The notes below the pieces were generated by a model, which made no database searches, was not told where the DNA came from, and saw only the letters and a program-made list of their open reading frames with translations. From assembly GCF_042665525.1 (NCBI RefSeq), contig NZ_JBHTCQ010000003.1, positions 186,001-250,000 on the forward strand: 64,000 nucleotides of DNA, read 5' to 3'. Positions 1 to 8,237 of the stretch are shown here, piece after piece. The position numbers and the translations under genes were made by a program. Numbering within the stretch: position 1 is the first letter of the stretch; every line of letters starts with the position of its first letter. The stretch comes from Allobogoriella alba (lineage in GTDB: Bacteria; Actinomycetota; Actinomycetes; Actinomycetales; Actinomycetaceae).

Positions 1-1
1 G

Positions 2-3000
2 CGCGGCCCGCTCTCCGCCGTCGCGCTGACCGCGTTGGCCGTCGGGGCGACCGGCCAGGCCGTCGGCACCGTCGCGGCCGGACGTCTCGCCGAGCAGGCG
101 ACCGTCGTCGGTCTGCTGCTGCTGGCGCTGTGCATGGTGGGCGGGGCGATCATCGACTCGGCCGGCCAGGTGGTCTGGGCCGGCGTCGTCGACCGGGCCG
201 AGGGCCGGCTGCGGGGCGACCTGCTCACGGCGGCGATGAGCCAGCCGCTCGCGACACTCTCGGAGCAGGCTGTCGGCGAGGTCCTGGACCGGGTCGACGA
301 CGACACGCACGCCGTCGGCACGCTCGTCCGACGCCAGCTGTGGAGCGCCGGCCGCACGGTGGCCGGCGTCGTGCCGATGTGGGTGGTCGCCGGGCTGACC
401 TGGTGGCCCGCCTGGTTCGCGTTCCCCGCCCTCGGTGCCGTCGTCGTGCTGCTGGTCCGCCCGCTGCTCGGGGAGATCGCGCGCCGCAAGGTGGTCGAGG
501 AGGTGGCCTGGACCGACCACGCCGCGGCCTTCGAGGAGGCGGTCGCGGCCCGCAACGACCTGCGCACCAGCCTGGGGCAGCCGTTCGCGGTCCGCCGCCT
601 GGCGCAGCTCTCCGCCGAGGTCCACCGCACGTTCGCGCGGGTGGTGCGGCTGGAGGCCTGGCTCATCACCAAGAGCGAGGTCATCCTGCACGCCCTGCTC
701 GGCGGCGTCGCCATCGCCGGCGTGGCCGCGGTCGCCGGGGGCGGCCTGTCCATCGCGAGCATCGTCACGCTCTTCCTGGTCACGGCGATGCTCGTGGGCT
801 CGGTGTCGAACATGGTGCAGCACCTCCCGGACATCCAGGAGGGGCTCGGGGCGGTGATCCGTCTGCGGCAGATGCTCGGTGTCGAGCCCGAGCCTGAGGG
901 TGGCGCCGACGTCCCCGACGGGCCGCTGGAGCTGCGGGTGCACGACCTGCGGTTCGCGTACGACGAGGGCACCTTCGCGCTCCAGGACGTCTCGCTGCGG
1001 GTGCCCGCCGGGCAGACGGTGGCCCTGGTCGGACGCACGGGCTCGGGCAAGTCCACGCTCGCGGCCCTGTTCTCCCGGGCCGTGGAGCCCCCGCGGGGGT
1101 CGGTGTTCCTGGGCGGCGTGGACCTGCGCGACCTGGACCTGCAGAAGCTGCGTGCCGCGGTCGGCGTGGTCACCCAGCGGACCGAGCTGCTCTCCGGCAC
1201 GCTCGCCGAGAACATCGCGCTCTTCGCACCGGTCCCGCGCGCCGACATCGAGGCCGCCGTGGCCGAGCTACGGCTCGGCGAGTGGGTGGCGAGCCTCCCG
1301 GACGGGCTGGACACCCAGCTCGGTCCCGGCGGCACGGCGCTGTCCGCCGGCGAGGAGCAGCTCGTCGCGTTCGCCCGCCTGCTCGTGCGTCAGGTGCAGG
1401 TGGTCGTGCTCGACGAGGCGACCGCCCGGATGGACCCGCTGACCGAGGCCCGGGTCGTCGCCGCGTCCGAGCGGCTGCTGCGCGGCCGGACGGGTGTGCT
1501 CATCGCCCACCGGCTCTCCACCATCGAGCGGGCCGGCCTGGTCGCCGTCCTCGACCACGGCCGGGTGGTCCAGCACGGGCCGCGCACCGAGCTGGCCACG
1601 GCCCCCGGCCCCTTCCGCGACCTGCTGACGGCAAGCGCCGCCGCCGGCCCGCTGCTCGCCGAGGACGAGGCGCCTGCGACGTCTGTGCCCGGGCACGGAG
1701 ACGCCCACGACGGCGCAGGGGACCCGGCCCCGTCGGCCGACGCGACCGCGGTGGGAGCGCGCCGCCGGCACGGCACTCCCCCGGAGCTGCCGGACCCCGG
1801 TGACGGGCCGAGCCTCGCCCGCAGCGTGCTGCACTCTCTGCTGGTCCGTCCGCGGTGGGGGTTGTGGGGAGCGGTGCTCTTCCTCGTCTCCAGCCTGGTC
1901 GCCGCCCAGGGTGCGGTGACCGGGTACCTGTGGGGCGGCATCGTGCAGACCCTGCAGTCCGGCGAGGCCGTGCCGTGGCTGCGTCTCGTCCTGCTGGCCG
2001 GGCTGGTCATGGTCGCGCCGCTGGCGCTCGCCTGGGCCATCGCGATCTACCCGCGCTGGTGGGTCGAGATCCTGCTGCGGGTCCGCATGCGCGTCATGCA
2101 CGGGCAGACCCGGCAGTACCGGCTGCGGCCGACCCCGCCCGGGGAGATCGTGGCCCGCGCGATGGACGCCGACCGGTTCGTCCGGTACGCCGATCGCTGG
2201 GTCGACTTCGTCAACGGCCTCGTCGTCGCGGCGGTCACGGCGCTCATCGCCCGGTCCTGGCTGGCGGGTCTGGTGCTGTTCGGCGTCATGGCGATCTCCG
2301 CGGCTGCCTCGGCGGTCGGCAGGCCGATCGCCGGTCGCTCGGCGGCCCGGTCCTCGGCCGCGCGAGCACGGTTCGGCCGTGCCCTGGTCTCCTCCCTCGA
2401 CGCGGCCCGCACGGTGAAGCTCGCCGCGCGCACGCCGGACGTGCACCGCCACCTGCGTGAGGTCGACGCGGGGCGGGTGGAGGCGGCGGTCTTCGAGCAC
2501 CGGGTCCAGGCCGTCCTGGACGGCGTCCCCATCGTGATGCTCCACCTCGGCGTCGTCGCCGCGTGGGCGGCGCTGCTGTCCGGCACGTGGGACCTGGCCA
2601 CCACACTGCTCGTGGCGAACGCGGTCATGGGGTTCGGCTGGTTCGGGATCGTGGCGGGGGCGGTGGTGACCGAGGCGCCCGGCACCTGGGCCTGGCAGCG
2701 TGCGACCGCCCGGTTCGCGGGCGGGGTGGACCTCGTCGACCAGGTGAACGGGGTGGACCTGGTCTCCGGGACGGCGCCCGGGCCACCGGCACCGCCGCGC
2801 CGCCCGCTGCAGACGCTGGAGATGTCCGGCGTCACGGCCGTGCACGACGACGGCACCCTGGGGGTCTCGGACGTGGACCTGTCGGTGCGCCGAGGCGAGC
2901 TCGTGCTGCTCCTGGGTCAGGTGGGCTCGGGGAAGTCGAGCCTGCTGTCGTCCCTCGCCGGGCTCATGGAGCACACGGGAGAGATCCGCTGGAACGGCGC

Positions 3001-3484
3001 GCCGGTCACCGACGTGGCGTTCCTGAGGCCCGGCCAGGTCGCGTACGTCGCGCAGGTGCCGCGGGTGCTGTCCGGGACGTTCGCCGACAACGTCCGTCTC
3101 GACCACGAGCGCGAGATCGACCGCTCGATCGACGGCGCGCGGCTCGGCCAGGACGTGGACGAGGCCGGCGGTCCGCACGCCTTGGTCGGCCACCGCGGTG
3201 TGCGCCTGTCGGGCGGGCAGGTGCAGCGTCTCGCGCTCGCGCGGGCATTGGCCGCCGACGCCGAGCTGCTGCTGGCCGACGACGTCTCCAGCGCCCTGGA
3301 CGCCGCCACCGAGATCGAGCTGTGGGACTCGTTGCGGCAGCGGGGCACCACGGTCATCGGCGCGACGTCGAAGCGGGCAGCCCTCGCCCGGGCGGACCGG
3401 GTCGTCGTGCTGCGCGAGGGCCGGGTCTGCGACGTCGGGCCCTGGCGCGAGCTGGCCGGGCGGTGGAGCCACCTGGCCGGCTGA
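2..3484 (+). CDS. Fused two-half ABC exporter (membrane domain-NBD-membrane domain-NBD), 5' end outside window
   Basis: The frame is open to the first base of the window, so the true start lies upstream. Two exporter half-molecules are fused in one chain. The first has membrane helices, then an NBD with Walker A GRTGSGKST near base 1032 and Walker B ending in DE. The second has membrane helices and an NBD with Walker A GQVGSGKSS near base 2915. The nucleotide sites are asymmetric. NBD1 has a weakened signature (LSAGE) but a normal Walker B Glu and H-loop (IAHRLS). NBD2 has a normal LSGGQ signature, but Asp replaces the catalytic Glu (LADD) and the H-loop His is missing (ATSKR). The pieces pair into one competent and one dead ATP site, as in heterodimeric exporters of the TM287/288 or BmrCD kind. 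Substrate is unknown. A Pro/Ala-rich linker separates the halves. Confidence 0.88.
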   Translation, partial: RGPLSAVALTALAVGATGQAVGTVAAGRLAEQATVVGLLLLALCMVGGAIIDSAGQVVWAGVVDRAEGRLRGDLLTAAMSQPLATLSEQAVGEVLDRVDDDTHAVGTLVRRQLWSAGRTVAGVVPMWVVAGLTWWPAWFAFPALGAVVVLLVRPLLGEIARRKVVEEVAWTDHAAAFEEAVAARNDLRTSLGQPFAVRRLAQLSAEVHRTFARVVRLEAWLITKSEVILHALLGGVAIAGVAAVAGGGLSIASIVTLFLVTAMLVGSVSNMVQHLPDIQEGLGAVIRLRQMLGVEPEPEGGADVPDGPLELRVHDLRFAYDEGTFALQDVSLRVPAGQTVALVGRTGSGKSTLAALFSRAVEPPRGSVFLGGVDLRDLDLQKLRAAVGVVTQRTELLSGTLAENIALFAPVPRADIEAAVAELRLGEWVASLPDGLDTQLGPGGTALSAGEEQLVAFARLLVRQVQVVVLDEATARMDPLTEARVVAASERLLRGRTGVLIAHRLSTIERAGLVAVLDHGRVVQHGPRTELATAPGPFRDLLTASAAAGPLLAEDEAPATSVPGHGDAHDGAGDPAPSADATAVGARRRHGTPPELPDPGDGPSLARSVLHSLLVRPRWGLWGAVLFLVSSLVAAQGAVTGYLWGGIVQTLQSGEAVPWLRLVLLAGLVMVAPLALAWAIAIYPRWWVEILLRVRMRVMHGQTRQYRLRPTPPGEIVARAMDADRFVRYADRWVDFVNGLVVAAVTALIARSWLAGLVLFGVMAISAAASAVGRPIAGRSAARSSAARARFGRALVSSLDAARTVKLAARTPDVHRHLREVDAGRVEAAVFEHRVQAVLDGVPIVMLHLGVVAAWAALLSGTWDLATTLLVANAVMGFGWFGIVAGAVVTEAPGTWAWQRATARFAGGVDLVDQVNGVDLVSGTAPGPPAPPRRPLQTLEMSGVTAVHDDGTLGVSDVDLSVRRGELVLLLGQVGSGKSSLLSSLAGLMEHTGEIRWNGAPVTDVAFLRPGQVAYVAQVPRVLSGTFADNVRLDHEREIDRSIDGARLGQDVDEAGGPHALVGHRGVRLSGGQVQRLALARALAADAELLLADDVSSALDAATEIELWDSLRQRGTTVIGATSKRAALARADRVVVLREGRVCDVGPWRELAGRWSHLAG

Positions 3485-3506
3485 GCGGGCCACCGCCGGC
3501 ACGATC

Positions 3507-3512
3507 TACGCT
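3507..3512 (+). promoter_or_regulatory. -10 element TACGCT of a leaderless promoter for the S4 gene
   Basis: TACGCT fits the actinobacterial -10 pattern TANNNT and is followed by exactly 6 nt before the ATG at 3519. Transcription would therefore begin at the start codon. No Shine-Dalgarno sequence is visible. Confidence 0.55.
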
Positions 3513-3518
3513 CGGTCC

Positions 3519-3896
3519 ATGAGCGGCGTGGCCTCGACGCGTGTCGACCGGTGGCTGTGGGCCGTCCGGGTGTTCAAGACCCGCTCGGCGGCGGCCGCCG
3601 CGTGCCGGGCCGGGCACGTGCGCGTCCGGGGCGAGCGGGCCAAGCCGGCCACCTCGGTCGCCGTCGGGGACGAGGTCGTGGTCCGGGGCGTCGATCGCAG
3701 CCGCCCGGAGCGCATCCTCGAGGTGCGGCGGCTGCTCGAGAAGCGGGTGGGCGCCTCGCTGGCGGCCGAGGCGGTGGTGGACCGCAGCCCCGCGCCGCTG
3801 CCCCGCGAGCTCTTCGCCGTCCCGGTGCGCGAACGCGGCTCCGGCCGGCCGACCAAGCGCGAGCGTCGCGAGATCCAGCGCCTCCGCGGCTACTGA
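3519..3896 (+). CDS. S4-domain RNA-binding protein, Hsp15-like
   Basis: The 125-residue product begins with an S4 domain (TRVDRWLWAVRVFKTRS, then CRAGHVRVRGERAKP and a VAVGDEV turn), the fold that binds structured rRNA. A basic C-terminal tail (RPTKRERREIQRL) matches the Hsp15/HslR family. In Escherichia coli Hsp15 recognises 50S subunits carrying a stalled peptidyl-tRNA, so a ribosome-rescue role is likely but inferred. The ATG was chosen because the conserved domain begins six codons later and a -10 box lies just upstream. The gene starts 34 bp after the ABC exporter and faces the M23 hydrolase gene, with a hairpin between them. Confidence 0.85.
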   Translation: MSGVASTRVDRWLWAVRVFKTRSAAAAACRAGHVRVRGERAKPATSVAVGDEVVVRGVDRSRPERILEVRRLLEKRVGASLAAEAVVDRSPAPLPRELFAVPVRERGSGRPTKRERREIQRLRGY

Positions 3897-3920
3897 CGGC
3901 CTGGGGCCGGGTGCGTGGCG

Positions 3921-3946
3921 GGCGCGGGAGGACGGAGTCCCGCGCC
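3921..3946. terminator. Hairpin between convergent S4 and M23 genes
   Basis: Perfect 9-bp arms (GGCGCGGGA and TCCCGCGCC) enclose an 8-nt loop in the 94-bp gap between convergent genes. There is no T-tract, as is common in high-GC actinobacteria. It probably serves both strands. Confidence 0.6.
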
Positions 3947-3990
3947 GATGACTGGTCCACGCAGACGCGTCGCCTACCGGGCCTGACCCG

Positions 3991-5358
3991 TCACCAGAGC
4001 GACATCGGGTCGATCGTCGAGCCGTTCTTCCACACCTCGAAGTGCACGTGGCAGCCGGTGACCGCGCCGGTGGCGCCGGTGTAGCCGATGACCTGGCCCT
4101 GGGACACGGACTGCCCCTGGGAGACGGCGAAGCCGGATAGGTGGTTGTAGACGGTGACGTAGGAGGCACCGTTGATGACGCCGTGGTTGATCATCACCTG
4201 GTTGCCGTGCGTGCCGTTCCCGTAGGCGCCCCGGACGGCGCTGACAGTCCCTGCCGCGGCGGAGTGCTGCGCATTGCCGCACGCCGAGCTCAGGTCGACT
4301 CCGTTGTGCATGAACCAGCCGCCGGTGATCGGGTACACGCGGTACCCGTAGGACGAGGTCACGACCAGGGGCGTCACCGGCGGCGCGATGAAGGCGCTGC
4401 TTCCGCCGCCGCCACCGCCGCCACCGCCGCTGGGGGGCGGGGCCTGCTCCTCACGCGCCGCGCGCTCGGCCGCCCGGCGCCGTGCCTCCGCGGCTCGCCG
4501 GCGGTTCTCCGCGTCGATCTCGGCGATCTCGGAGGCGATCGACTGCTGGTCCTCCTCCAGGTCCGAGAGCTGCGACTGGTACTCGGACTGGCGCTCCTCG
4601 AGCTCGGTGGACAGCTGCTGCATCTCGGCCTCGATCTGCTCGATCTCGGCCTTGCGGGCGGCGGCCTCGTCGCGGGCCTCGTTCGCCGCGACGACGGCGG
4701 CATCGGCCTCCGCCTTGAGCTCGGTGATCCGCTCCTGGACGGCCTCCTGGCGCTGCTGCCGGTTCCGGGTGACCGCGGTCGCCTCCTCGAGGTCCTCGAG
4801 CACGCGAGTCTGGGAACGCACCGCCGAGGTGGTCACCGAGTAGCTCTGCAGGAAGTCGTCGGTCGAGGACGCGTCGAGGACGACGTCGAGCGTCGAGGTG
4901 GCGTTGTCGCCGCGGTAGGTGCTGCGGGCTAGCTCCCCCATCGCCGACTCGGTCTGCGCGATCTCCTCGGTGCTGGCCGCGATCTCCTCCTCGAGGGAGG
5001 CAGCCTCGGCCTCGGCCACCTCGAGCCGCGCGGCCACCTGCTCCTGGTGCCGCTCCGCCGCCGCGAGCTCCTCCTCCGCGCGCTGCAGCTCCGCCTCGGC
5101 CTGAGGCAGGCGCTCACGGGCGCGCTCCAGCCTGAGGTACGTCTCGGCGAGGTCGGCGTCGACGCCCTCGAGCGAGGACTCCAGCTCCGCCTGCCGGTCG
5201 GCGTTGCGCTGCTGCTGCTGCTGCAGCTCGTCCCGGCGGTCCGCGTACGCGGACGGCGCGAGCAACGACAGGACGAGCAGGCAGAGGACGGCGACGGTTG
5301 CGCGACGGGTGTTGCGTCGGGCGGTGCGTCGGGGGGAAGGACGGCGCACGAGACCCAC
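3991..5358 (-). CDS. Secreted murein hydrolase with coiled coil and M23 (LytM) domain, FtsEX partner
   Basis: The 455-residue protein starts with a basic stretch and hydrophobic signal segment ending near AYA. A long heptad-rich coiled coil follows (about residues 40-300), then a Gly-rich linker (a run of nine Gly) and a C-terminal M23 endopeptidase domain. The zinc ligands are present: HNGVD and the final CHVHFEVW. This architecture is that of EnvC/RipC-type proteins that FtsX recruits and activates to cut septal peptidoglycan. The catalytic residues are intact, so it may be an enzyme rather than only an activator. It lies 1 bp downstream of ftsX. The GTG at 5358 was chosen by length; the GTG nine bases later is nearly as good. 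In many actinobacteria smpB follows here, but not in this genome. Confidence 0.88.
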   Translation of the reverse strand: MGLVRRPSPRRTARRNTRRATVAVLCLLVLSLLAPSAYADRRDELQQQQQRNADRQAELESSLEGVDADLAETYLRLERARERLPQAEAELQRAEEELAAAERHQEQVAARLEVAEAEAASLEEEIAASTEEIAQTESAMGELARSTYRGDNATSTLDVVLDASSTDDFLQSYSVTTSAVRSQTRVLEDLEEATAVTRNRQQRQEAVQERITELKAEADAAVVAANEARDEAAARKAEIEQIEAEMQQLSTELEERQSEYQSQLSDLEEDQQSIASEIAEIDAENRRRAAEARRRAAERAAREEQAPPPSGGGGGGGGGSSAFIAPPVTPLVVTSSYGYRVYPITGGWFMHNGVDLSSACGNAQHSAAAGTVSAVRGAYGNGTHGNQVMINHGVINGASYVTVYNHLSGFAVSQGQSVSQGQVIGYTGATGAVTGCHVHFEVWKNGSTIDPMSLW

Positions 5359-5359
5359 C

Positions 5360-6274
5360 TCAGACTTTCGTGTATCGACCGAGTGTCACCAGTGAGCTGA
5401 TACCGGCGAGCAGGATGGCGGCGAGGACGAGGAACGGTGCCACGGTGAGCACGTCACCGGTGTCGATGAACTGCACCCACGGCGTCGACGTCGCGAGCCA
5501 CTCCTCGACCAGGTACTTCACGCCGAGGTAGAGCCCGCCGACGGCGAGCACGGCGCCCGCGAGCGCGGCGAACGCGCCCTCCAGCATGAAGGGCAGCTGG
5601 ATGAACAGGTTCGACGCGCCGACCAGACGCATGATTCCGGTCTCCCGCCGGCGCGACATCGCGGACAGCCGGATGGTCGTGGTGATGAGGAGCACGGCAG
5701 TGACGATCATGACGACGGCGAGGCCGATCGAGAGCATGGTCGTGCGGTTGAGGATGAGGAACAACGGCTCGAGCTGCTCGCGCTGGTCGACCACGACCTC
5801 GACGCCCGGGCGGCCGCCCAGCTCGTCCGCGACGATCTGGTACTGCTCGGGGTCCACGAGCTTGACCCGGAACGACACCTGCATCTGGTCCTCGGTCACC
5901 GTCTGCGCCCAGACGGTGTCCTCCATCTGCTCCTGGAACGCCTCGTAGGCGTCCTGCTTGGTCTCGAGGTAGACCTCCTCGACGTACGGCTCCAGGGCGT
6001 CCGACTCCAGGAGGGCGGCGACGTCGTCGATCTGCGCCTGCGTGGCCTCGCCCTGCGCGCAGTTCGGGGTCGAGGAGCTCGCCGGGCACATGAAGGCCGA
6101 GACCTCGACCTTGTCGTACCAGTCGTTCTTGAGGTTCTCGACCTGGATCTGCAGGAGCGCGCCGGCGCCGACGAAGATGAGGGAGATGAAGGTGACCAGG
6201 GCGACCGAGACGGTCATCGCGAGGTTCCGCGAGATCCCCTGGATCGTCTGGGAGAGGACAAATCTCAGACGCAT
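5360..6274 (-). CDS. ftsX: Cell division protein FtsX
   Basis: The 304-residue membrane subunit has one N-terminal helix, a large extracellular loop (residues about 40-170) with two Cys (CPASSSTPNC), and three C-terminal helices. The RRRETGIMRLVGAS segment that couples FtsX to its ATPase lies between helices two and three. With FtsE it forms a type VII ABC complex that passes conformational change to a periplasmic or cell-surface murein hydrolase; the next gene encodes that partner. The ATG at 6274 begins MRLRFVLSQTIQGI, typical of the family. It lies 17 bp downstream of ftsE. Confidence 0.95.
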   Translation of the reverse strand: MRLRFVLSQTIQGISRNLAMTVSVALVTFISLIFVGAGALLQIQVENLKNDWYDKVEVSAFMCPASSSTPNCAQGEATQAQIDDVAALLESDALEPYVEEVYLETKQDAYEAFQEQMEDTVWAQTVTEDQMQVSFRVKLVDPEQYQIVADELGGRPGVEVVVDQREQLEPLFLILNRTTMLSIGLAVVMIVTAVLLITTTIRLSAMSRRRETGIMRLVGASNLFIQLPFMLEGAFAALAGAVLAVGGLYLGVKYLVEEWLATSTPWVQFIDTGDVLTVAPFLVLAAILLAGISSLVTLGRYTKV

Positions 6275-6291
6275 AGCTGCCTCTCGCCCCC

Positions 6292-6981
6292 TTACCGCAC
6301 CGCGCCGTAGACGCCGCGCGACTGGTCGCGGACCATCACGCCGTCGGAGAGCTCGACGACGCGCTTGCGCATCTGGTCGACGATCTCGTCGTCGTGGGTC
6401 GCCATGACGATGGTGGTACCGGTGCGGTTGATGCGGTCCAGCAGCCGCATGATGCCGATGGACGTGGTCGGGTCGAGGTTCCCGGTGGGCTCGTCGGCCA
6501 GCAGGATCGCCGGCCGGTTCACCATGGCCCGGGCGATCGCTACGCGCTGCTGCTCGCCACCGGAGAGCTCGTGCGGGAGCCGCTTCTCCTTGCCCTCCAG
6601 CCCGACCATCTCGATGACCTCGGGCACGGTGGTGAGGATGTGGTGCCGGGGCTTGCCCGTCACCTGCGGCGCGATCGCGACGTTCTCGAAGACCGTCTTG
6701 TTGTTGAGCAGCCGGAAGTCCTGGAACACCGTGCCGATCTGACGGCGCAGGTGCGGGACCTTCCACGAGGAGATCTGCCCCAGGTTCTTGCCGAGCGCGT
6801 GGATCTTCCCCGACGTCGGACGCTCCTCGCGCAGCACGAGGCGGATGAACGTGGACTTGCCGGAGCCGGAGGCACCGACGAGAAACACGAACTCACCCCG
6901 CTCGACCTCCAGGCTGACCTGGTCGAGAGCGGGGCGCGCGCCTCGGGCGTAGACCTTGGAGACGTTCTCGAATCTGATCAC
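6292..6981 (-). CDS. ftsE: Cell division ATP-binding protein FtsE
   Basis: The 229-residue product has Walker A GASGSGKST, Q-loop FQDFRLL, signature LSGGEQQR, Walker B ILLADEP and H-loop ATHD. This is a complete ABC ATPase of the expected FtsE length. It drives FtsX. The GTG at 6981 gives the standard N-terminus VIRFENVSKVY; longer versions add residues with no family match. A weak -10 (TAGTCT) lies at 7036-7041 in the 132-bp gap after prfB, so the ftsE-ftsX-M23 unit may have its own promoter with a 50-60 nt leader. Confidence 0.95.
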   Translation of the reverse strand: MIRFENVSKVYARGARPALDQVSLEVERGEFVFLVGASGSGKSTFIRLVLREERPTSGKIHALGKNLGQISSWKVPHLRRQIGTVFQDFRLLNNKTVFENVAIAPQVTGKPRHHILTTVPEVIEMVGLEGKEKRLPHELSGGEQQRVAIARAMVNRPAILLADEPTGNLDPTTSIGIMRLLDRINRTGTTIVMATHDDEIVDQMRKRVVELSDGVMVRDQSRGVYGAVR

Positions 6982-7113
6982 GGCGACTCTCGGCCAGTCT
7001 CGACAGCGGGGAAGAACAACCACTGGCCTCCGCGCAGACTAGGCATGCCCGCGGACCGAACCACCCTCGACACGCCGCGACGGGGCCCCGGAACTTCGGT
7101 CGGCCGAGCTCGC

Positions 7114-8226
7114 TCAGGCCTCGTTGTTCTTGCGCCAGCGGATACCGGCGTCGATGAAGTCGTCGATCTCGCCGTCGAACACGGCTGCCGGGTTCCCGGA
7201 CTCGTGCTCGGTGCGCAGGTCCTTGACCATCTGGTACGGCTGCAGGACGTAGGAGCGCATCTGGTCGCCCCAGCTGGCCTTGACGTCTCCGGCGAGCGCC
7301 TTCTTCTCGGCCTGCTCCTCCTGCTGGCGCAGCAGCAGCAGCCGGGACTGCAGCACGCGCAGCGCGGCGGCACGGTTCTGGATCTGGGACTTCTCGTTCT
7401 GCATGGACACGACGGTGCCCGTGGGGATGTGCGTCATGCGCACGGCGGAGTCCGTGGTGTTCACGGACTGCCCGCCCGGCCCGGAGGACCGGAAGACGTC
7501 GACCTTGATCTCGTTCTCGGGGATCTCGATGCTGTCGGTCTGCTCGATGAGCGGGACCACCTCGACCGCGGCGAAGGACGTCTGCCGCCGCCCCTGGTTG
7601 TCGAAGGGCGAGATCCGCACCAGCCGGTGCGTGCCGCCCTCCACCGAGAGCGTGCCGTACGCGTACGGCGCCTTGACCTCGAACGTCGCGGACTTCAGCC
7701 CGGCCTCCTCGGCGTAGGAGGTGTCGAGCACCTGCGTCGGGTAGCCGTGCCGCTCGGCCCACCGCAGGTACATCCGTAGCAGCATCTCGGCGAAGTCGGC
7801 GGCGTCGACGCCGCCGGCGCCGGAGCGGATGGTCACGACCGCCTCGCGCGGGTCGTACTCCCCGGACAGCAGGGTCCGGACCTCCAGCTCGCTCAGCGAC
7901 TTCCGGATCGTCGTGAGCTCCTTCTCGGCGTCCTCGAGGAAGGCCGCCGCGTCGTCGCCGTCCTCCTCCTGGCCGAGCTCCACGAGAGCCTCGAGGTCGT
8001 CGATCCGCTCCCCCATCCGCTCCACGCGCCCCAGCTCGGCCTGGGCGTGAGAGAGCTTGGACGTGACGGCCTGGGCGGCGTCGGGGTCGTCCCAGAGGTC
8101 GGGCGCCGCGGCCTTCTCCGAGAGCTCCGCGATCTCGGCCTTGAGCGCCTCCGGGTCCGTCACGGAGCGGATGGAGTCGTAGGTCGAGCGGAGCTCGGAG
8201 ATCTCGGCGGAGAAGTCGATGGCCAC
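7114..8226 (-). CDS. prfB: Peptide chain release factor 2
   Basis: The 370-residue protein has the tripeptide stop-codon reader SPF (RISPFDNQG) and the catalytic GGQ loop (GPGGQSVN), so it terminates at UGA/UAA. The N-terminal helical domain runs straight through the region where many bacteria place a +1 frameshift. There is no in-frame TGA and no CUU-TGA slippery site, so autoregulation by frameshifting is absent. The start is GTG at 8226. No Shine-Dalgarno is visible, but TAACGT lies 8 nt upstream, so a leaderless start is possible. It is 11 bp downstream of the MFS gene. Confidence 0.96.
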   Translation of the reverse strand: MAIDFSAEISELRSTYDSIRSVTDPEALKAEIAELSEKAAAPDLWDDPDAAQAVTSKLSHAQAELGRVERMGERIDDLEALVELGQEEDGDDAAAFLEDAEKELTTIRKSLSELEVRTLLSGEYDPREAVVTIRSGAGGVDAADFAEMLLRMYLRWAERHGYPTQVLDTSYAEEAGLKSATFEVKAPYAYGTLSVEGGTHRLVRISPFDNQGRRQTSFAAVEVVPLIEQTDSIEIPENEIKVDVFRSSGPGGQSVNTTDSAVRMTHIPTGTVVSMQNEKSQIQNRAAALRVLQSRLLLLRQQEEQAEKKALAGDVKASWGDQMRSYVLQPYQMVKDLRTEHESGNPAAVFDGEIDDFIDAGIRWRKNNEA

Positions 8227-8237
8227 GAGCGGCTACG

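Noticed and set aside
1268..3502. Long open frame of 744 codons on the minus strand under the ABC exporter
   Set aside because: It is antisense to a gene with complete ABC motifs; its translation is low-complexity Arg/Gly/His-rich sequence, the usual high-GC shadow.
4388..4440. CCGCCGCCACCG repeats resembling a satellite
   Set aside because: They encode the Gly-rich linker of the M23 protein on the other strand.
7114..8226. Programmed +1 frameshift in prfB
   Set aside because: The frame is continuous from the GTG start with no early in-frame TGA.
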